DNA of 64,000 nucleotides from Streptomyces longwoodensis (GCF_001514125.1 NZ_KQ948553.1:62001-126000); one strand, 5' to 3'. Positions 42,531 to 51,835 are shown, counted from the first letter of the stretch. Made by a program: numbers and translations. Notes: generated from the sequence alone by a model not told the origin.

Positions 42531-45500
42531 TCAGTTCCCTCCGGTGGTGGCGGTGGTGGGCTCGTCGAGGAGAGTGGCGAGCTGCTCGGCTTCGGCGCGG
42601 GCGGCGGCCCGCTCGCTGAGGCGCCGCTCGAGGGCGGCCGCAAGCCCGTCGAGAGCGTCGGGGTCGGCGAGCACCGTGGCGAGCGCGCCCACGTCGGTGG
42701 CCGGCGACTCGACTGTCCGCTCGTGCACCGGCTCGGGGCCGGTGTCGGCCGTAGCGGGTTCCTCGAGGGCCGCCGCGGCGGCGGTGATCGCGATGTTCGA
42801 CCGGTCGATGACGGCGGCGACCTGCTCCAGGCCCGGCTGCTGCGCCGACGCGGCGAGCCGCGACGGATGCCCGGGACTCGGCACGGACAGGACGGCCTTC
42901 AACTGCCAGCTGCCGTCCCGGGCCTGCGTCATGTGGTAGCTGGGCTGGCAGGCCCGGTACACGAGGCTGTCCCACGCCGACAGCCACTCGCCGGCCGCCC
43001 CGGAAAACCACATGCCGCGCTCGTTGATGCCGACCGTGACCACGGCGCCAACGGTGCGGGAGTCGTCGAACTGGCAGACGTCAGTCTCGCACTCGAAGCC
43101 GTCGCGGTGGTGGCCGACGTTCATCGTCATCGGGCCGACCGCGACGGTGCTGCCGTCGTCGAGCTGGAGCTTCGTCCGCAGGAAGTACGAGGTGTCGATG
43201 CCGCGCTTGGCGAGCTTCTCGATGGTGACCTTCCGGCCGTGCAGCTCGTGCGGCACACCGGCCTGCGCGACCCAGCCGTAGGCGCGGCCGTCGACGACGT
43301 GGACGCCGCCGCTGTCCGGGGGGAGTTCCTCCTCGGTGGGCTCCCGGAACCAGGCGGCGGGGAACGGCTCGCGGGCCTGGACGACGCGCAGCGCCGACGC
43401 GACGAGTTGCGCGCCGTGCTGCTCGTAGCGGGCGTCGAGGGCTTCGACGGCGGCGCGCTGTTCGTCGGTCAGTTCGCTGCTGGCCGCGATGTCGCCTTCG
43501 GGGAGGGTGGACGCGCCGACGTACTGGCCGCGCGCGATCCGCACGATCCGCCCCGCTTCCAGGGCGCGCGCGAAGTGCGAGTGCACCGCGGCCGGGTCTA
43601 GGCCGAGCGCTTCGGACACCTCCCGCGCGGTGACCGGGGTCGGGCTGGAGCACACGTACGCCACGACCTGGTCGTGCTCGTCCCCCGAGGCGGCGGCCAC
43701 GGCGGGCGCGGACGCCATCTGCTCGGGCGGGTCGAGGACGATGCGGGCGTCCGCGAACGCGGGGATGCTGACGAGGGTCGCGCCCCGCACCCGCGCGTCG
43801 GTGATCCGCAGCAGGTAGTCGCCGGCGGTCTCCTCGTGGACGACGACACCGTCCTCGGGGTCGGGGTCGTCCGCGGCGGCGGTGAGCTGCGCGCCGAACA
43901 CCTGCCGGGCGGTGGCGCGGGAGATCGCACCCCCGCTGCTGGTGAACACGCTGATGGTGCGCGTGGAGTGGGTGAGCTCCACCCCGGACGCGGTCACCTC
44001 GGGCCGGGTCTGGGCGGTGATCTGCCAGGCGCCGTCGTCGAGGCGGATGATGCTCGCCGACGCGAACGACGCCGCCAGCATCAGCGGCTCGTCCTCGTCG
44101 TCGCCGTCGGTGGCGGTGTTGTCGACGACTTGGATACTCACGTCGTCCAGGTCGACGCTCACGCCGAGCGCGGCGGGCGGCTGCTGGTCGAGGAGCGAGC
44201 ACACCTCCCACCCGGCCTCCGTCGTCGGGTACATGGGGCCGCGGCCGGTGAGGCGGTCGCCGTCCCGGCCGAGTTCGGCTATCGCGCCGGCGAGCCGGGC
44301 GCCTTCGTGGGCTTGCCCCAGCCGGTCGGCGTAGTTGAGGGGCCACGGGCCGGTGTCCCAGCGCAGCGCGCCCTCCGCGAAGATCCTGCCGTCTCCGGTG
44401 CGGCGGCCTTCGTAGGCGAGCGCGCTGTCGTCGGGGGTGGTCCAGGTGCGTACGGGCGGCGGCGCCGGTTCGACCGCCTCGGCCTGAATGCTGTCTGCCA
44501 TCGGTTCCTCCTGGGCGAGGGCGAGCGGGATGTCGACGTGCTCGCCGGCGAACGCGACCCGCAGCCGGTCGAAGCGGATCGGCCCGACCCGGTCGATCAG
44601 GTCCGCGAACCGGTCGGTGTCCGCGCTGTAGATCGCGGTGACGTGCGGGTGCCACGACGAGTGCTGGTCGGGGATCTCCGGGAGCGGCTCCAGCGCGTCG
44701 AACACGGCGTAGGCGGCCGCGTACCGCATGTCCTGCAAGGTGAGGGCGTCCGGGTCGCGGTTGTCGCGGTCGTCGCCGACGGACCACACCCACACGGGTT
44801 CGTCGCCGTGCGGGTTCCAGTGGGCGGCGCCGAAGACGTGCGCGGCGATCGGCGCGGTCTGCGCGTAGTCCGTCACCGACTCGGCGAGCGACACCCGCTG
44901 CTCGCTGGACCAGTCGTCGGCGTCGCCGAGGAACATCAGCGTGCAGTGGAGTTCGTCGGCGAGTTCCCCGTCTTCGAGGGCCAGGCGCTGCGCGTCCTCT
45001 TCGGCGGGGATGAGCGCGATCATCGCGCCGGTGTGGGTGGTGGCCGCCGCGGTCAAGGTGGGGGCGGGGCGGCGGTCGGCGGGCCCGACCAGCAGGCTCG
45101 CGGGCAGGCCCATGCGGTCTCCGATCTGCCTGCGCACCCTGTCGGCCTTCGATTCGGAGACGCTGGGGCGCGGGCGGTCCTTCACTCCTACGGATGCGGT
45201 GCGCTGCTCGGGTGCCAATCGAAGGACGCACCGGCAGTTGACGGTGAGCGCGGCCGGGGCGAGGGGGTCGCCGGGGTAGCGCATCGGGAGGCCGCCGACG
45301 GTGAACGCCTCGTCGACCAGGCGCAGCGCCCCGTCGACGTCGTTGTGGGCGTGCCGCACCCGCGCGTCGTGCCGGGTCACCCACTGCTTCACCAGCGGCC
45401 GGTCAGGGGCGGTCAGCGCCTGCCCTGCGGCGAGGGTGGCGGCGTTCCAGGCGCGAGTGGCTTCGGTGCGGGCGATGCGTTCCTCCCGCATCTCCCCCAG

Positions 45501-45980
45501 CTCGGCTCCCTCGCGGGAGAACGCTTCACGCAGCCGCGCCCGCAGCGCGGGTATGTCCTCGCCGGCGTCGAGGCCGGCCGCCAGTTCGGCGACCGCCGCG
45601 GCGGTGAGCCGGTCCCCGACGGCGCGGAGCAGGTGCTCGGTGTCGGTGACGTACGAGCCGAGCGACGCCGGTAGCTCGTCGCCCTGGTCGTGCCGCTCGG
45701 GGAGGTCGGTCCAGCCGTCGGGGAGGGTCTGCCCGCTGTCGGTGGCGGCCTGCTGGGCTGCTTGCTCGGCGACGCCGAGGAGGCGCCGCACGAGGCGCGG
45801 CATCCGGGCACGCCACATGCGGCCGATCGCGGACAGGGAGAACCGGGCGGCGACGATCTCCATGGCCGTGGCGAGTTCCCTGCTGATCTCGGCGGCGACC
45901 TCGTCGAGGACCTGGCGGACTTCGTCGGCTACGTCCTGCTCGGCCTGGTCGAGGCGGGCCGCAAGGTCAGGCCGGGCCAT
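42531..45980 (-). CDS. Fusion: MuF head protein, 2H phosphoesterase and maturation protease
   Basis: A 1149-residue protein from ATG 45980. Residues about 165-255 match the MuF/head-morphogenesis domain (RIARTEATRAWNAATLAAGQ, ending LTVNCRC). Residues about 318-480 form a 2H phosphoesterase, with HCTL at 345 and HVT at 446. Residues about 520-790 resemble a capsid maturation protease (WPLNYADRLGQAHEGARLAG, then ALGVSVDLDDV). A winged helix (TAREVSEALGLDPAAVHSHF) and a C-terminal region follow. An internal ATG at 44501 with AGGAGGAA ahead should also give a 656-residue protease alone. Domain boundaries are by eye. Confidence 0.75.
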   Translation of the reverse strand: MARPDLAARLDQAEQDVADEVRQVLDEVAAEISRELATAMEIVAARFSLSAIGRMWRARMPRLVRRLLGVAEQAAQQAATDSGQTLPDGWTDLPERHDQGDELPASLGSYVTDTEHLLRAVGDRLTAAAVAELAAGLDAGEDIPALRARLREAFSREGAELGEMREERIARTEATRAWNAATLAAGQALTAPDRPLVKQWVTRHDARVRHAHNDVDGALRLVDEAFTVGGLPMRYPGDPLAPAALTVNCRCVLRLAPEQRTASVGVKDRPRPSVSESKADRVRRQIGDRMGLPASLLVGPADRRPAPTLTAAATTHTGAMIALIPAEEDAQRLALEDGELADELHCTLMFLGDADDWSSEQRVSLAESVTDYAQTAPIAAHVFGAAHWNPHGDEPVWVWSVGDDRDNRDPDALTLQDMRYAAAYAVFDALEPLPEIPDQHSSWHPHVTAIYSADTDRFADLIDRVGPIRFDRLRVAFAGEHVDIPLALAQEEPMADSIQAEAVEPAPPPVRTWTTPDDSALAYEGRRTGDGRIFAEGALRWDTGPWPLNYADRLGQAHEGARLAGAIAELGRDGDRLTGRGPMYPTTEAGWEVCSLLDQQPPAALGVSVDLDDVSIQVVDNTATDGDDEDEPLMLAASFASASIIRLDDGAWQITAQTRPEVTASGVELTHSTRTISVFTSSGGAISRATARQVFGAQLTAAADDPDPEDGVVVHEETAGDYLLRITDARVRGATLVSIPAFADARIVLDPPEQMASAPAVAAASGDEHDQVVAYVCSSPTPVTAREVSEALGLDPAAVHSHFARALEAGRIVRIARGQYVGASTLPEGDIAASSELTDEQRAAVEALDARYEQHGAQLVASALRVVQAREPFPAAWFREPTEEELPPDSGGVHVVDGRAYGWVAQAGVPHELHGRKVTIEKLAKRGIDTSYFLRTKLQLDDGSTVAVGPMTMNVGHHRDGFECETDVCQFDDSRTVGAVVTVGINERGMWFSGAAGEWLSAWDSLVYRACQPSYHMTQARDGSWQLKAVLSVPSPGHPSRLAASAQQPGLEQVAAVIDRSNIAITAAAAALEEPATADTGPEPVHERTVESPATDVGALATVLADPDALDGLAAALERRLSERAAARAEAEQLATLLDEPTTATTGGN

Positions 45981-46170
45981 CGGGCACCTCCCGCCGCGGG
46001 TTGGGGCACGGGTCCGGGAGCGGGATCACGGTGACGGTGGCCTTCCCCCGGTACGAGATGTGGTCACTGCCGTCCATGTGCACGGTGACGTCGCTGATGC
46101 GGGTCGCGGGCAGCACCCGCACGCCCTGGCAGTCCGGGCACAGGTCGACGTGGTCGACGCGTTCAGCCAC
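45967..46170 (-). CDS. Small CPDC-motif protein
   Basis: A 67-residue protein from GTG 46170 with GAGGACC upstream, overlapping both neighbours. It contains CPDCQGV and a beta-rich stretch (SDVTVHMDGSDHISYRGK). Probably a zinc-binding phage protein. Function unknown. Confidence 0.55.
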   Translation of the reverse strand: MAERVDHVDLCPDCQGVRVLPATRISDVTVHMDGSDHISYRGKATVTVIPLPDPCPNPRREVPDGPA

Positions 46171-46360
46171 GGCGGTCCTCCTGGTCGTCGGGGTCGTCGT
46201 GAACCTCGCACACGCTGACCTTGCTGATGCGGGTGACGCCGGTCGGGAACAGGCCGAGCACGTCCACCGAGACGCCTGTGTTGGCCTTGCAGCGGCCGCA
46301 CCAGGCCGGGCGGCCCGGGCCGGCGACGACGGTCACGTTGACGCGCAGGCCGGCGCTCAC
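46163..46360 (-). CDS. Small WCGRC-motif protein
   Basis: A 65-residue protein; GTG 46360 overlaps the portal stop (GTGA). It contains PAWCGRCKANTGVSV, a CxxC motif in a small beta protein, and an acidic end. With its neighbour it forms a pair of tiny CxxC proteins between portal and MuF-fusion genes. Confidence 0.55.
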   Translation of the reverse strand: MSAGLRVNVTVVAGPGRPAWCGRCKANTGVSVDVLGLFPTGVTRISKVSVCEVHDDPDDQEDRRG

Positions 46361-48153
46361 GCGGCGAGCCCCAGGCACTTGGAGAACCGCAGCACGGCCT
46401 CGGTCTCGTCGTACTGGTGGGACTTGCGGGCGGCGATCAAGGCCCGCGTGTAGTCGTCGAGGGCGAGCACGAGGCAGGGGCCGTCGACGCCGTACCGCTC
46501 GGCGACCTCGGGGACGCGCACCCACACCCCATCGAGCAGGTGGTAGACGTCGATCATGTCCGGGTCGACCGGGTACACCGTGTGGAGCTCCCCGGCCTTG
46601 ATCTCGCGGGCCCGGCCGCGTTCGCTGCGCGGGCACGGCGGCTTGTTCCGCAGCCGCTCCCCGGCGGTGACGAGGGCGGCCCAGATCAGGGCGTCAGCGG
46701 CGGCCAGGAGGCCGTCGGGGATGCGGGGGCCGGACGAGGCGGGCAGCGTGTCCGGGATGCTGGTGGTCTCGTCTACGGGCAGGTCGCTCACGTTGTCCTC
46801 GTTCTCCTCACCGGGGGGCGTGTCTTGCGCGTCGTCGTCGGCCGCCTGCTTGCGGCGGGCCTGCTCCTCCTGGGGGGTGGGGGCGTCGGCCTCGTCGAAG
46901 CCGGTCTCGCGGCGGGCGGCTTCGGCACTGATGAGGCCGGCCTGGAACGCCTCCAGCGCAGTCTGGGCGCGGTTGGCCTGCACGCGGAGCTTGCTGGTGT
47001 CGAACCAGACGATCCACTCGTTGGCGTCGTCGACGCCCTGCGCGCGGAGCATGGGGCGCAGCCACTGTGTGGTGAGGGCGTGGCACACGATCCGCAGCCG
47101 CGGTTCGACGCCGAGGCGGATCGCTTCGGCGGTGAGCGCCCACGCCCCCCAGTGGTTGACGTCGCCGAGGCCGAGGAGGATCTCCGCGGGGACTTCGAGG
47201 CCGTTGGCGAACCGGCGGATCGTCTCGTCGCGCAGCTGGATCGCCAGCTCGTCGAATGTCGACTCGAACGTCTGCCACCGGATGTCGCTGATCGACTCGG
47301 CGGGCACTTCCAGGATGATCGGGACGGTCGCGGCGGCCGAGTCGGGTTCGCGGATCGCGGTCGCGGCGACTTCCAGGAAGATCTGGATCAGGTCGTCCTC
47401 GGCGTCACCGGCCTGCCCGGGCTGAGTGGGGAAGCGGGTGCCCTTGGGGACGAGGAGGACACCGCGGCCGGTGATCCGGGACCGGGCGATCGCCGATATC
47501 GCCGCGTTCAGCAACTGCAACTGCTCCAGCAACTGGAGGCTGGCGCGCACGGGCGAGTCGGCTTCGATGTGCCGCCAGGGGGCGGGCTTCCACACGCGGA
47601 TCGCGATGGGGTCGGTGGAGTCGGGGTCCATCGCCTCGTCGAGGGCGGGGATCTCGAGTTCTTCGCCGTCGACCTCCGCGACCAGGCTGCCGCCCTGTTC
47701 CTCGCGGACCTCCAGCGTGGACAGGACGTGCCACGAGTACGAGGTGTTCTCCCCGTCCGTGGCGTCGTCCTCGTCCTCGCTGAGGTCGTCGTCTTCGTCG
47801 CGGGGACGGATGACGATCCATCCCTCGCCGGCGGTCACGAGCTGCGGCCCGAAGTCGCCGAGGAGGTTCGACTGGCCGTCGGTGCCGCCTGCGATCTCGC
47901 GGACGATCTGCGTGGCCAGGTGCTCGTCGGGGGCGCGTTCCACGGTGTCGTCGTCGGTGCGGCGCCCCGCGTACAGGGTGGCGCCGGACATGGCGTTGCC
48001 GACCCACTCGCCGGCGAACCGCACCTCCGGGGTGTCACGGAACGCTTCCCAGGCGCCCGCCTGCCACTTCTCGTCGGGCTTGCGTCGGCGGCTGTTCGCC
48101 GAGGACGTCTTGACGCTGTACCGCGCGGCTGCCGCGCTCACCTCGCGGGGCAT
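46357..48153 (-). CDS. Portal protein
   Basis: A 598-residue protein from ATG 48153, three bases after the preceding stop. Its size, acidic loop (residues about 110-140) and helical core (SPVRASLQLLEQLQLLNAAI, ARSRITGRGVLLVPKGTRF, then GDVNHWGAWALTAEAIRLGV) fit the siphovirus portal family (SPP1 gp6 and HK97 gp3 relatives), especially actinophage portals. Its position after TerL and before the MuF protein is the normal order. The last 80 residues are an unusual extension after a disordered linker. Confidence 0.83.
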   Translation of the reverse strand: MPREVSAAAARYSVKTSSANSRRRKPDEKWQAGAWEAFRDTPEVRFAGEWVGNAMSGATLYAGRRTDDDTVERAPDEHLATQIVREIAGGTDGQSNLLGDFGPQLVTAGEGWIVIRPRDEDDDLSEDEDDATDGENTSYSWHVLSTLEVREEQGGSLVAEVDGEELEIPALDEAMDPDSTDPIAIRVWKPAPWRHIEADSPVRASLQLLEQLQLLNAAISAIARSRITGRGVLLVPKGTRFPTQPGQAGDAEDDLIQIFLEVAATAIREPDSAAATVPIILEVPAESISDIRWQTFESTFDELAIQLRDETIRRFANGLEVPAEILLGLGDVNHWGAWALTAEAIRLGVEPRLRIVCHALTTQWLRPMLRAQGVDDANEWIVWFDTSKLRVQANRAQTALEAFQAGLISAEAARRETGFDEADAPTPQEEQARRKQAADDDAQDTPPGEENEDNVSDLPVDETTSIPDTLPASSGPRIPDGLLAAADALIWAALVTAGERLRNKPPCPRSERGRAREIKAGELHTVYPVDPDMIDVYHLLDGVWVRVPEVAERYGVDGPCLVLALDDYTRALIAARKSHQYDETEAVLRFSKCLGLAA

Positions 48154-48155
48154 GG

Positions 48156-48488
48156 TCAGTGGCCCAGCGAGTCGTCGAACCGGTTGGCGAGGGCCTGCGC
48201 GCCGGCGACGGCGAACCACTCGATGCCGTGCACGAGCCAGGGCGCGTCACCCCAGCTGTCGGTGGCGAGGAGGTAGACGAGGAGCGTCAGGCCGGACAGC
48301 CAGAACCCGAAGCAGTAGATGCACGACACGAGCTGCACGATGAAGCCGCGCGCCCGGCTGTCGACCTTCTTCGCGTGCCAGAGGCCGAGGCGCTGCCGCG
48401 GGCCGTCGAGGATCGTGTCATGGACACCAAGTTGTGTCGCTCGGTACGCGGCGAAGCCGAGCAGTGCGAGCACGGGCAGAGAGATCAC
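48156..48488 (-). CDS. DUF1360 membrane protein
   Basis: A 110-residue protein from GTG 48488 with GGAGG upstream. Spans at residues about 2-18, 40-70 and 85-100. The DUF1360 signature is visible: TQLGVHDTILDGPRQR and CIYCFGFWLSGL. DUF1360 proteins are found in bacteria and phages with unknown role. It is placed between TerL and portal and is almost contiguous with the portal gene. Confidence 0.75.
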   Translation of the reverse strand: MISLPVLALLGFAAYRATQLGVHDTILDGPRQRLGLWHAKKVDSRARGFIVQLVSCIYCFGFWLSGLTLLVYLLATDSWGDAPWLVHGIEWFAVAGAQALANRFDDSLGH

Positions 48489-48691
48489 GGCCGCCTCCGG
48501 TGAAGATCCCCAGGTCAAGGACGGCGGCCATGGTACTTCGCACGAACTGCTGCGAAGTGCCGCGAAGTGCACGACAGCTCGGGAGGTCGTGCGGTCCCTG
48601 AGGGCGTCGGAGTACGACGGCTTGACCTCCATGTAGGTGCAGAAGTTCTCCGCACCCGGTGCAACCTCTGGGCCGAGGCCGCCGCTGGGAC

Positions 48692-48835
48692 ATGGAGGCG
48701 TTGTTCTTCGGGGACGTCCGCGACCAGATGGAGATGGTCGACCTGGACCTCGACGACTTCGAGAAGGTCTTCGCGGAGCTGGCCGAGATACCGGTGCACA
48801 GCGTGTTCCACGACCCGGCGGGGGTGCGCGGCTAG
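48692..48835 (+). CDS. Small plus-strand ORF, acidic peptide
   Basis: ATG 48692 encodes 47 residues (MEALFFGDVRDQMEMVDLDL, then DDFEKVFAELAEIPVHSVFH). Codon third positions are almost all G or C and the composition is protein-like, so it is probably coding, or the end of a decayed gene. It runs against the late operon. The 200 bases before it hold short repeats (two GCGAAGTGC copies and a GCACGAC/GTCGTGC pair) that may be a regulatory region. Confidence 0.4.
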   Translation: MEALFFGDVRDQMEMVDLDLDDFEKVFAELAEIPVHSVFHDPAGVRG

Positions 48836-49131
48836 AACAGGGGCAGCGTGCCGAGCCCGCCATCATCAACACCCGCGACGAGCCGCACACCCTCCTGTCG
48901 GAGGCTGCTGGCCAGCGCCTTCTCGTTGTCCTCGAACTCAAGCTGATCTGCGGAAACGGGCAGGTCGACAATGTCGAGGGAGCCCGGGCACGACACGAGC
49001 GCGGTCCCGTACAGGCTCACGCGCTTCGGCGGGTCGTGGCGGGCCAGACGGCCCTTGCTGAGGCGTCCGGCGACCGGGCCGGCCGCGATGTGGCGGCCGC
49101 AGTCCTTGCACTCGATGCGCGGCAGTTTCAC
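48832..49131 (-). CDS. Hypothetical protein with CKDCGRH motif
   Basis: A 99-residue frame from GTG 49131; no good ribosome site is visible and the frame is open further up, so the start is uncertain. It has IECKDCGRHIAAG (zinc-knuckle-like) at the N-terminus and an acidic end. Probably a small phage protein; function unknown. Confidence 0.45.
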   Translation of the reverse strand: MKLPRIECKDCGRHIAAGPVAGRLSKGRLARHDPPKRVSLYGTALVSCPGSLDIVDLPVSADQLEFEDNEKALASSLRQEGVRLVAGVDDGGLGTLPLF

Positions 49132-49367
49132 GCGGTCCAGTGTGCCCGCCGCGCAGGTCAGCGGGGGGCCTCGAAGTACTGGGAGGCCACCAGCGGCCAG
49201 CGAGGGAGCCCAGGACCCTTGTCCGGCAAGGCCAGGCAGTGCACTACGAGCCGGGTAGCCACTGATGTCGGAGGCCGCAGATAGGGTCTCCATTCGTGGG
49301 GGCGTTCAGTTCGGCTGCCGCGCTTTGTCCACAGGCCCGTCATTTAGATCACGGAAAGGCGATATAC

Positions 49368-49415
49368 ATGGGGCGCCCGGACGCAAGGGTGAAGGCAGCC
49401 ATGATCGGACACTAA
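49368..49415 (+). CDS. 15-residue leader ORF
   Basis: ATG 49368 with GGAAAGG ahead encodes MGRPDARVKAAMIGH and stops at 49415. It is too short for certainty. A hairpin follows directly, and then the 71-residue plus-strand gene, so it may be a regulatory leader peptide. The 236 bases before it (49132-49367) show nothing else. Confidence 0.35.
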   Translation: MGRPDARVKAAMIGH

Positions 49416-49426
49416 TTCGCGATCAA

Positions 49427-49469
49427 GGGGTTTCATTAGCCCACCACCCAGGTAGGGTCTCGAAACCCC
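49427..49469 (+). promoter_or_regulatory. Hairpin in the leader of the plus-strand moron gene
   Basis: Arms GGGGTTTC (49427-49434) and GAAACCCC (49462-49469) with a 27-base loop. It sits between the leader ORF and the 71-residue gene and could act as an attenuator or terminator. Confidence 0.4.
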
Positions 49470-49632
49470 CAGAGAACACCCGTACGACAAGTCACTGCTT
49501 TGTATCTGGCCGTATGGGTATTCCTCTGGGGCATGACGCCCTGGTCGCCCTTCACGGGCAGTGCGGGGTGGGCCGCTTGGCCGAGCAGCCCACCCCTTGT
49601 TGATCTATCCACCTGTGCAGAGGAGAGATCTG

Positions 49633-49848
49633 GTGGAAGAACGTACCACCGAGGAACAGGAGTGCCCCGACAAGGGGTGTCCTAACCGGAATCCTCAGCC
49701 GATCGGCTGGCGGACTCGAATGGTGAACCGAGCGCGAACACACGGCCCTCTCGCCGTGATCATTTCGCAGGTGATCTATTACGGGCTGCGAGTGGCTGAG
49801 GAAGTGGCGAAGATCGTGAGCCACGGCGGATTCGGCGGAATCACGTAG
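49633..49848 (+). CDS. Small plus-strand moron protein with hydrophobic segment
   Basis: A 71-residue protein from GTG 49633 with GGAG about 8 bases upstream. The N-terminal half is polar with CPDKGC; residues about 40-62 are hydrophobic and amphipathic (GPLAVIISQVIYYGLRVAEE), suited for membrane association. It lies opposite to all structural genes between TerL and portal regions, the typical place for a lysogeny-expressed moron. Function unknown. Confidence 0.5.
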   Translation: MEERTTEEQECPDKGCPNRNPQPIGWRTRMVNRARTHGPLAVIISQVIYYGLRVAEEVAKIVSHGGFGGIT

Positions 49849-49856
49849 AACCACGA

Positions 49857-50228
49857 TCAGCCGGATTCCCCGCTTCGGCGGGGGCCGGCCTCGACGGGAC
49901 CTCGGTGGGGCATGTCGCCCTGCCAGGTCTCGTCGACGCGTTGCGTCGGCTCGTGGGCGCTGCGCCGCGCTACTGCGAGGCCGGGCTGTGGCCACTGGTA
50001 CAGGGCGATCCGCGTGGCGGTGTCGCCGCGCAGGTCGACCTCCACCTGGTAGCGCACTGTGCCATCCGCCCAGTCCTGGCGTGCGATCACGGAAGCGTGA
50101 CGCCACTGCCCGCCGGACATCACCCGCAGCGCCGGCCGGTCGGTGCGGGGCCACGTCCACACCGTCGGCCGGGGCCCGTCCTGGGGTCGCCAGGGGCGGG
50201 CGGGTTCGGCGTCGGGGATGCTGCTCAC
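49857..50228 (-). CDS. Small hypothetical phage protein
   Basis: A 123-residue protein from GTG 50228. It has a Pro/Trp-rich start (ARPWRPQDGPRPTVWTWP) and a central beta unit (SVIARQDWADGTVRYQVEVD), then a basic disordered tail. It follows TerL by 43 bases. No family is recognised. Convergent with the plus-strand moron gene, with 8 bases between the two stops. Confidence 0.55.
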   Translation of the reverse strand: MSSIPDAEPARPWRPQDGPRPTVWTWPRTDRPALRVMSGGQWRHASVIARQDWADGTVRYQVEVDLRGDTATRIALYQWPQPGLAVARRSAHEPTQRVDETWQGDMPHRGPVEAGPRRSGESG

Positions 50229-50271
50229 ACCCCCGATGTTGCCTCACTGGCCCGGGGGGCGCGCGGGCAGG

Positions 50272-51831
50272 TCAGCGGATGCGCTGGGAGTACGGGGAAG
50301 CCGGCCGGTTGCCGGTGGGCTGGGGGGCCGTCGGCAGGGGTGCGTGGGCGATCGCCCCGGCGTTGGCTTCGGGGATCAGGCCGTACACGAGGACGCAGGA
50401 GGCGTCGATGCGGCCGGGGCTGTCGGGGTCGGTGGGCTGCCAGGTCGCCCACTCGCGCTCCAGGTCGGGGAACACCCCCCGCAGCCGGACCTTGTCCTGC
50501 ACCATCTGCTGCGCGATCGGCTCCGCGCGCAGCAGCTTGCCCTGCTTGGCGCGCACGGGGTGGATCGCGGGCATGAGGACGTTCTTCGGGATCTCCCCGT
50601 CCCGCTGGAGCGTCTCCCACGACGTGCGGATGGCCAGCACACACATGTCGCGGCCGAAGTTCCACTCCACGTAGATGATCGACGCGTTCGTGCGGTGGGC
50701 GAGGCGGCACGCGGCGGTGGACCACTCGGCCGAGGACATCGGCGCGGAGACGTCGTCGGTGACCCACACGCGGCCGTCGTCGCCGAGGAACCCGCCGATG
50801 ACGCCCGCGGTGTCCCGGCCGCCGCCCGAGGGGTCGATGCTGACGGCGATCTTCTGCGGCTCCACCGGTGTGCCGGTGTCGCGGAGCAGGCGCAGCAGTT
50901 CCTCGGACACGAGCGCTCCCTCTGCGGGCTGGGGGTCGCCCTGGTACAGGGCGTGCCAGTCCCGGACGATCGACGTGGTCTTCTTCTGCGCCCACCAGGC
51001 GCGCAGCCGCGCCGTGTCGCGGGTGGGGATCTTCGGGTGCGGCAGGGGCTCGCCGGGCTCCCGGCCGAGCGGGTCGGGCCCGAACTTGGGGTCGGCGACC
51101 GCGGGGAGGTGGATTACCTTCCACCGGCCGCCTTCCTCGATCCGCCCCTCTTCCTCGAGGCGCCGGCCGGCGAAGTCGTCCGGGTGCCATCGGGTCTGGA
51201 TCGCGACGACAGCGCTGCGGTCGGGCTGGAGGCGGGACAGGGCGGCCGAGGAGTACCAGTCGTGCAGGGCACGCCGTGCGGCTTCCGACTCGGCGTCCGC
51301 GCGGTCCTTGTGCGGGTCGTCGATGATCAGCAGGTTCACGTCGAAACCCGTGAGACCCTTCCCCACCGACACGGACCGGCAGCCGCCGCCCTTCGTGACC
51401 TCCCAGTCCTGCATCGCACCGGAGCCCGGCTTCAGACGCAGGTCCCACTCGTCGCCGAACTCTTCGACGTAGCCGCGGATCCTCTTGCCCCGGCGCAGCG
51501 CCAGGTCGTCGCCGTACGACGTGACGGCGACCTTGTCCCGGCCGAACATGCACAGCCACCAGAACGGAAACCACTCCGCGACGCACGTGGACTTCCCGAC
51601 CTGGGGCGGGGTCAGGATCAGCAGCCGGTCGACGTCGCCCTGGGCGACCTCGGCGAGCGCCTGGCCGATCAGCTTGAGGTGCGGCCGCATCCGGAACCGG
51701 CGGTCGAGGCCGCGGGCGAGCGTCACCGGGTCGCGCAGCAGGTCCGCGCTCATCGCCCGGCGCGCGGCCTCCAGCTGCCGGTACACCTCCTCGTCGTCCA
51801 GGTGCTCCAGCTCGTCCACGGCCGTCGTCAC
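50272..51831 (-). CDS. Terminase large subunit (TerL)
   Basis: A 519-residue protein from GTG 51831. Walker A-like motif TPPQVGKST (about residue 74), Walker B-like LLIIDDPHK (about 170), and the nuclease region with KIAVSIDPSGGGRDTAGVIG (about 300) and IIYVEWNFGRD. This is the ATPase and nuclease that packages DNA through the portal. It follows TerS directly and fits the Terminase_6/large-subunit type of actinophages. Confidence 0.92.
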   Translation of the reverse strand: MTTAVDELEHLDDEEVYRQLEAARRAMSADLLRDPVTLARGLDRRFRMRPHLKLIGQALAEVAQGDVDRLLILTPPQVGKSTCVAEWFPFWWLCMFGRDKVAVTSYGDDLALRRGKRIRGYVEEFGDEWDLRLKPGSGAMQDWEVTKGGGCRSVSVGKGLTGFDVNLLIIDDPHKDRADAESEAARRALHDWYSSAALSRLQPDRSAVVAIQTRWHPDDFAGRRLEEEGRIEEGGRWKVIHLPAVADPKFGPDPLGREPGEPLPHPKIPTRDTARLRAWWAQKKTTSIVRDWHALYQGDPQPAEGALVSEELLRLLRDTGTPVEPQKIAVSIDPSGGGRDTAGVIGGFLGDDGRVWVTDDVSAPMSSAEWSTAACRLAHRTNASIIYVEWNFGRDMCVLAIRTSWETLQRDGEIPKNVLMPAIHPVRAKQGKLLRAEPIAQQMVQDKVRLRGVFPDLEREWATWQPTDPDSPGRIDASCVLVYGLIPEANAGAIAHAPLPTAPQPTGNRPASPYSQRIR

Positions 51832-51835
51832 AGCG

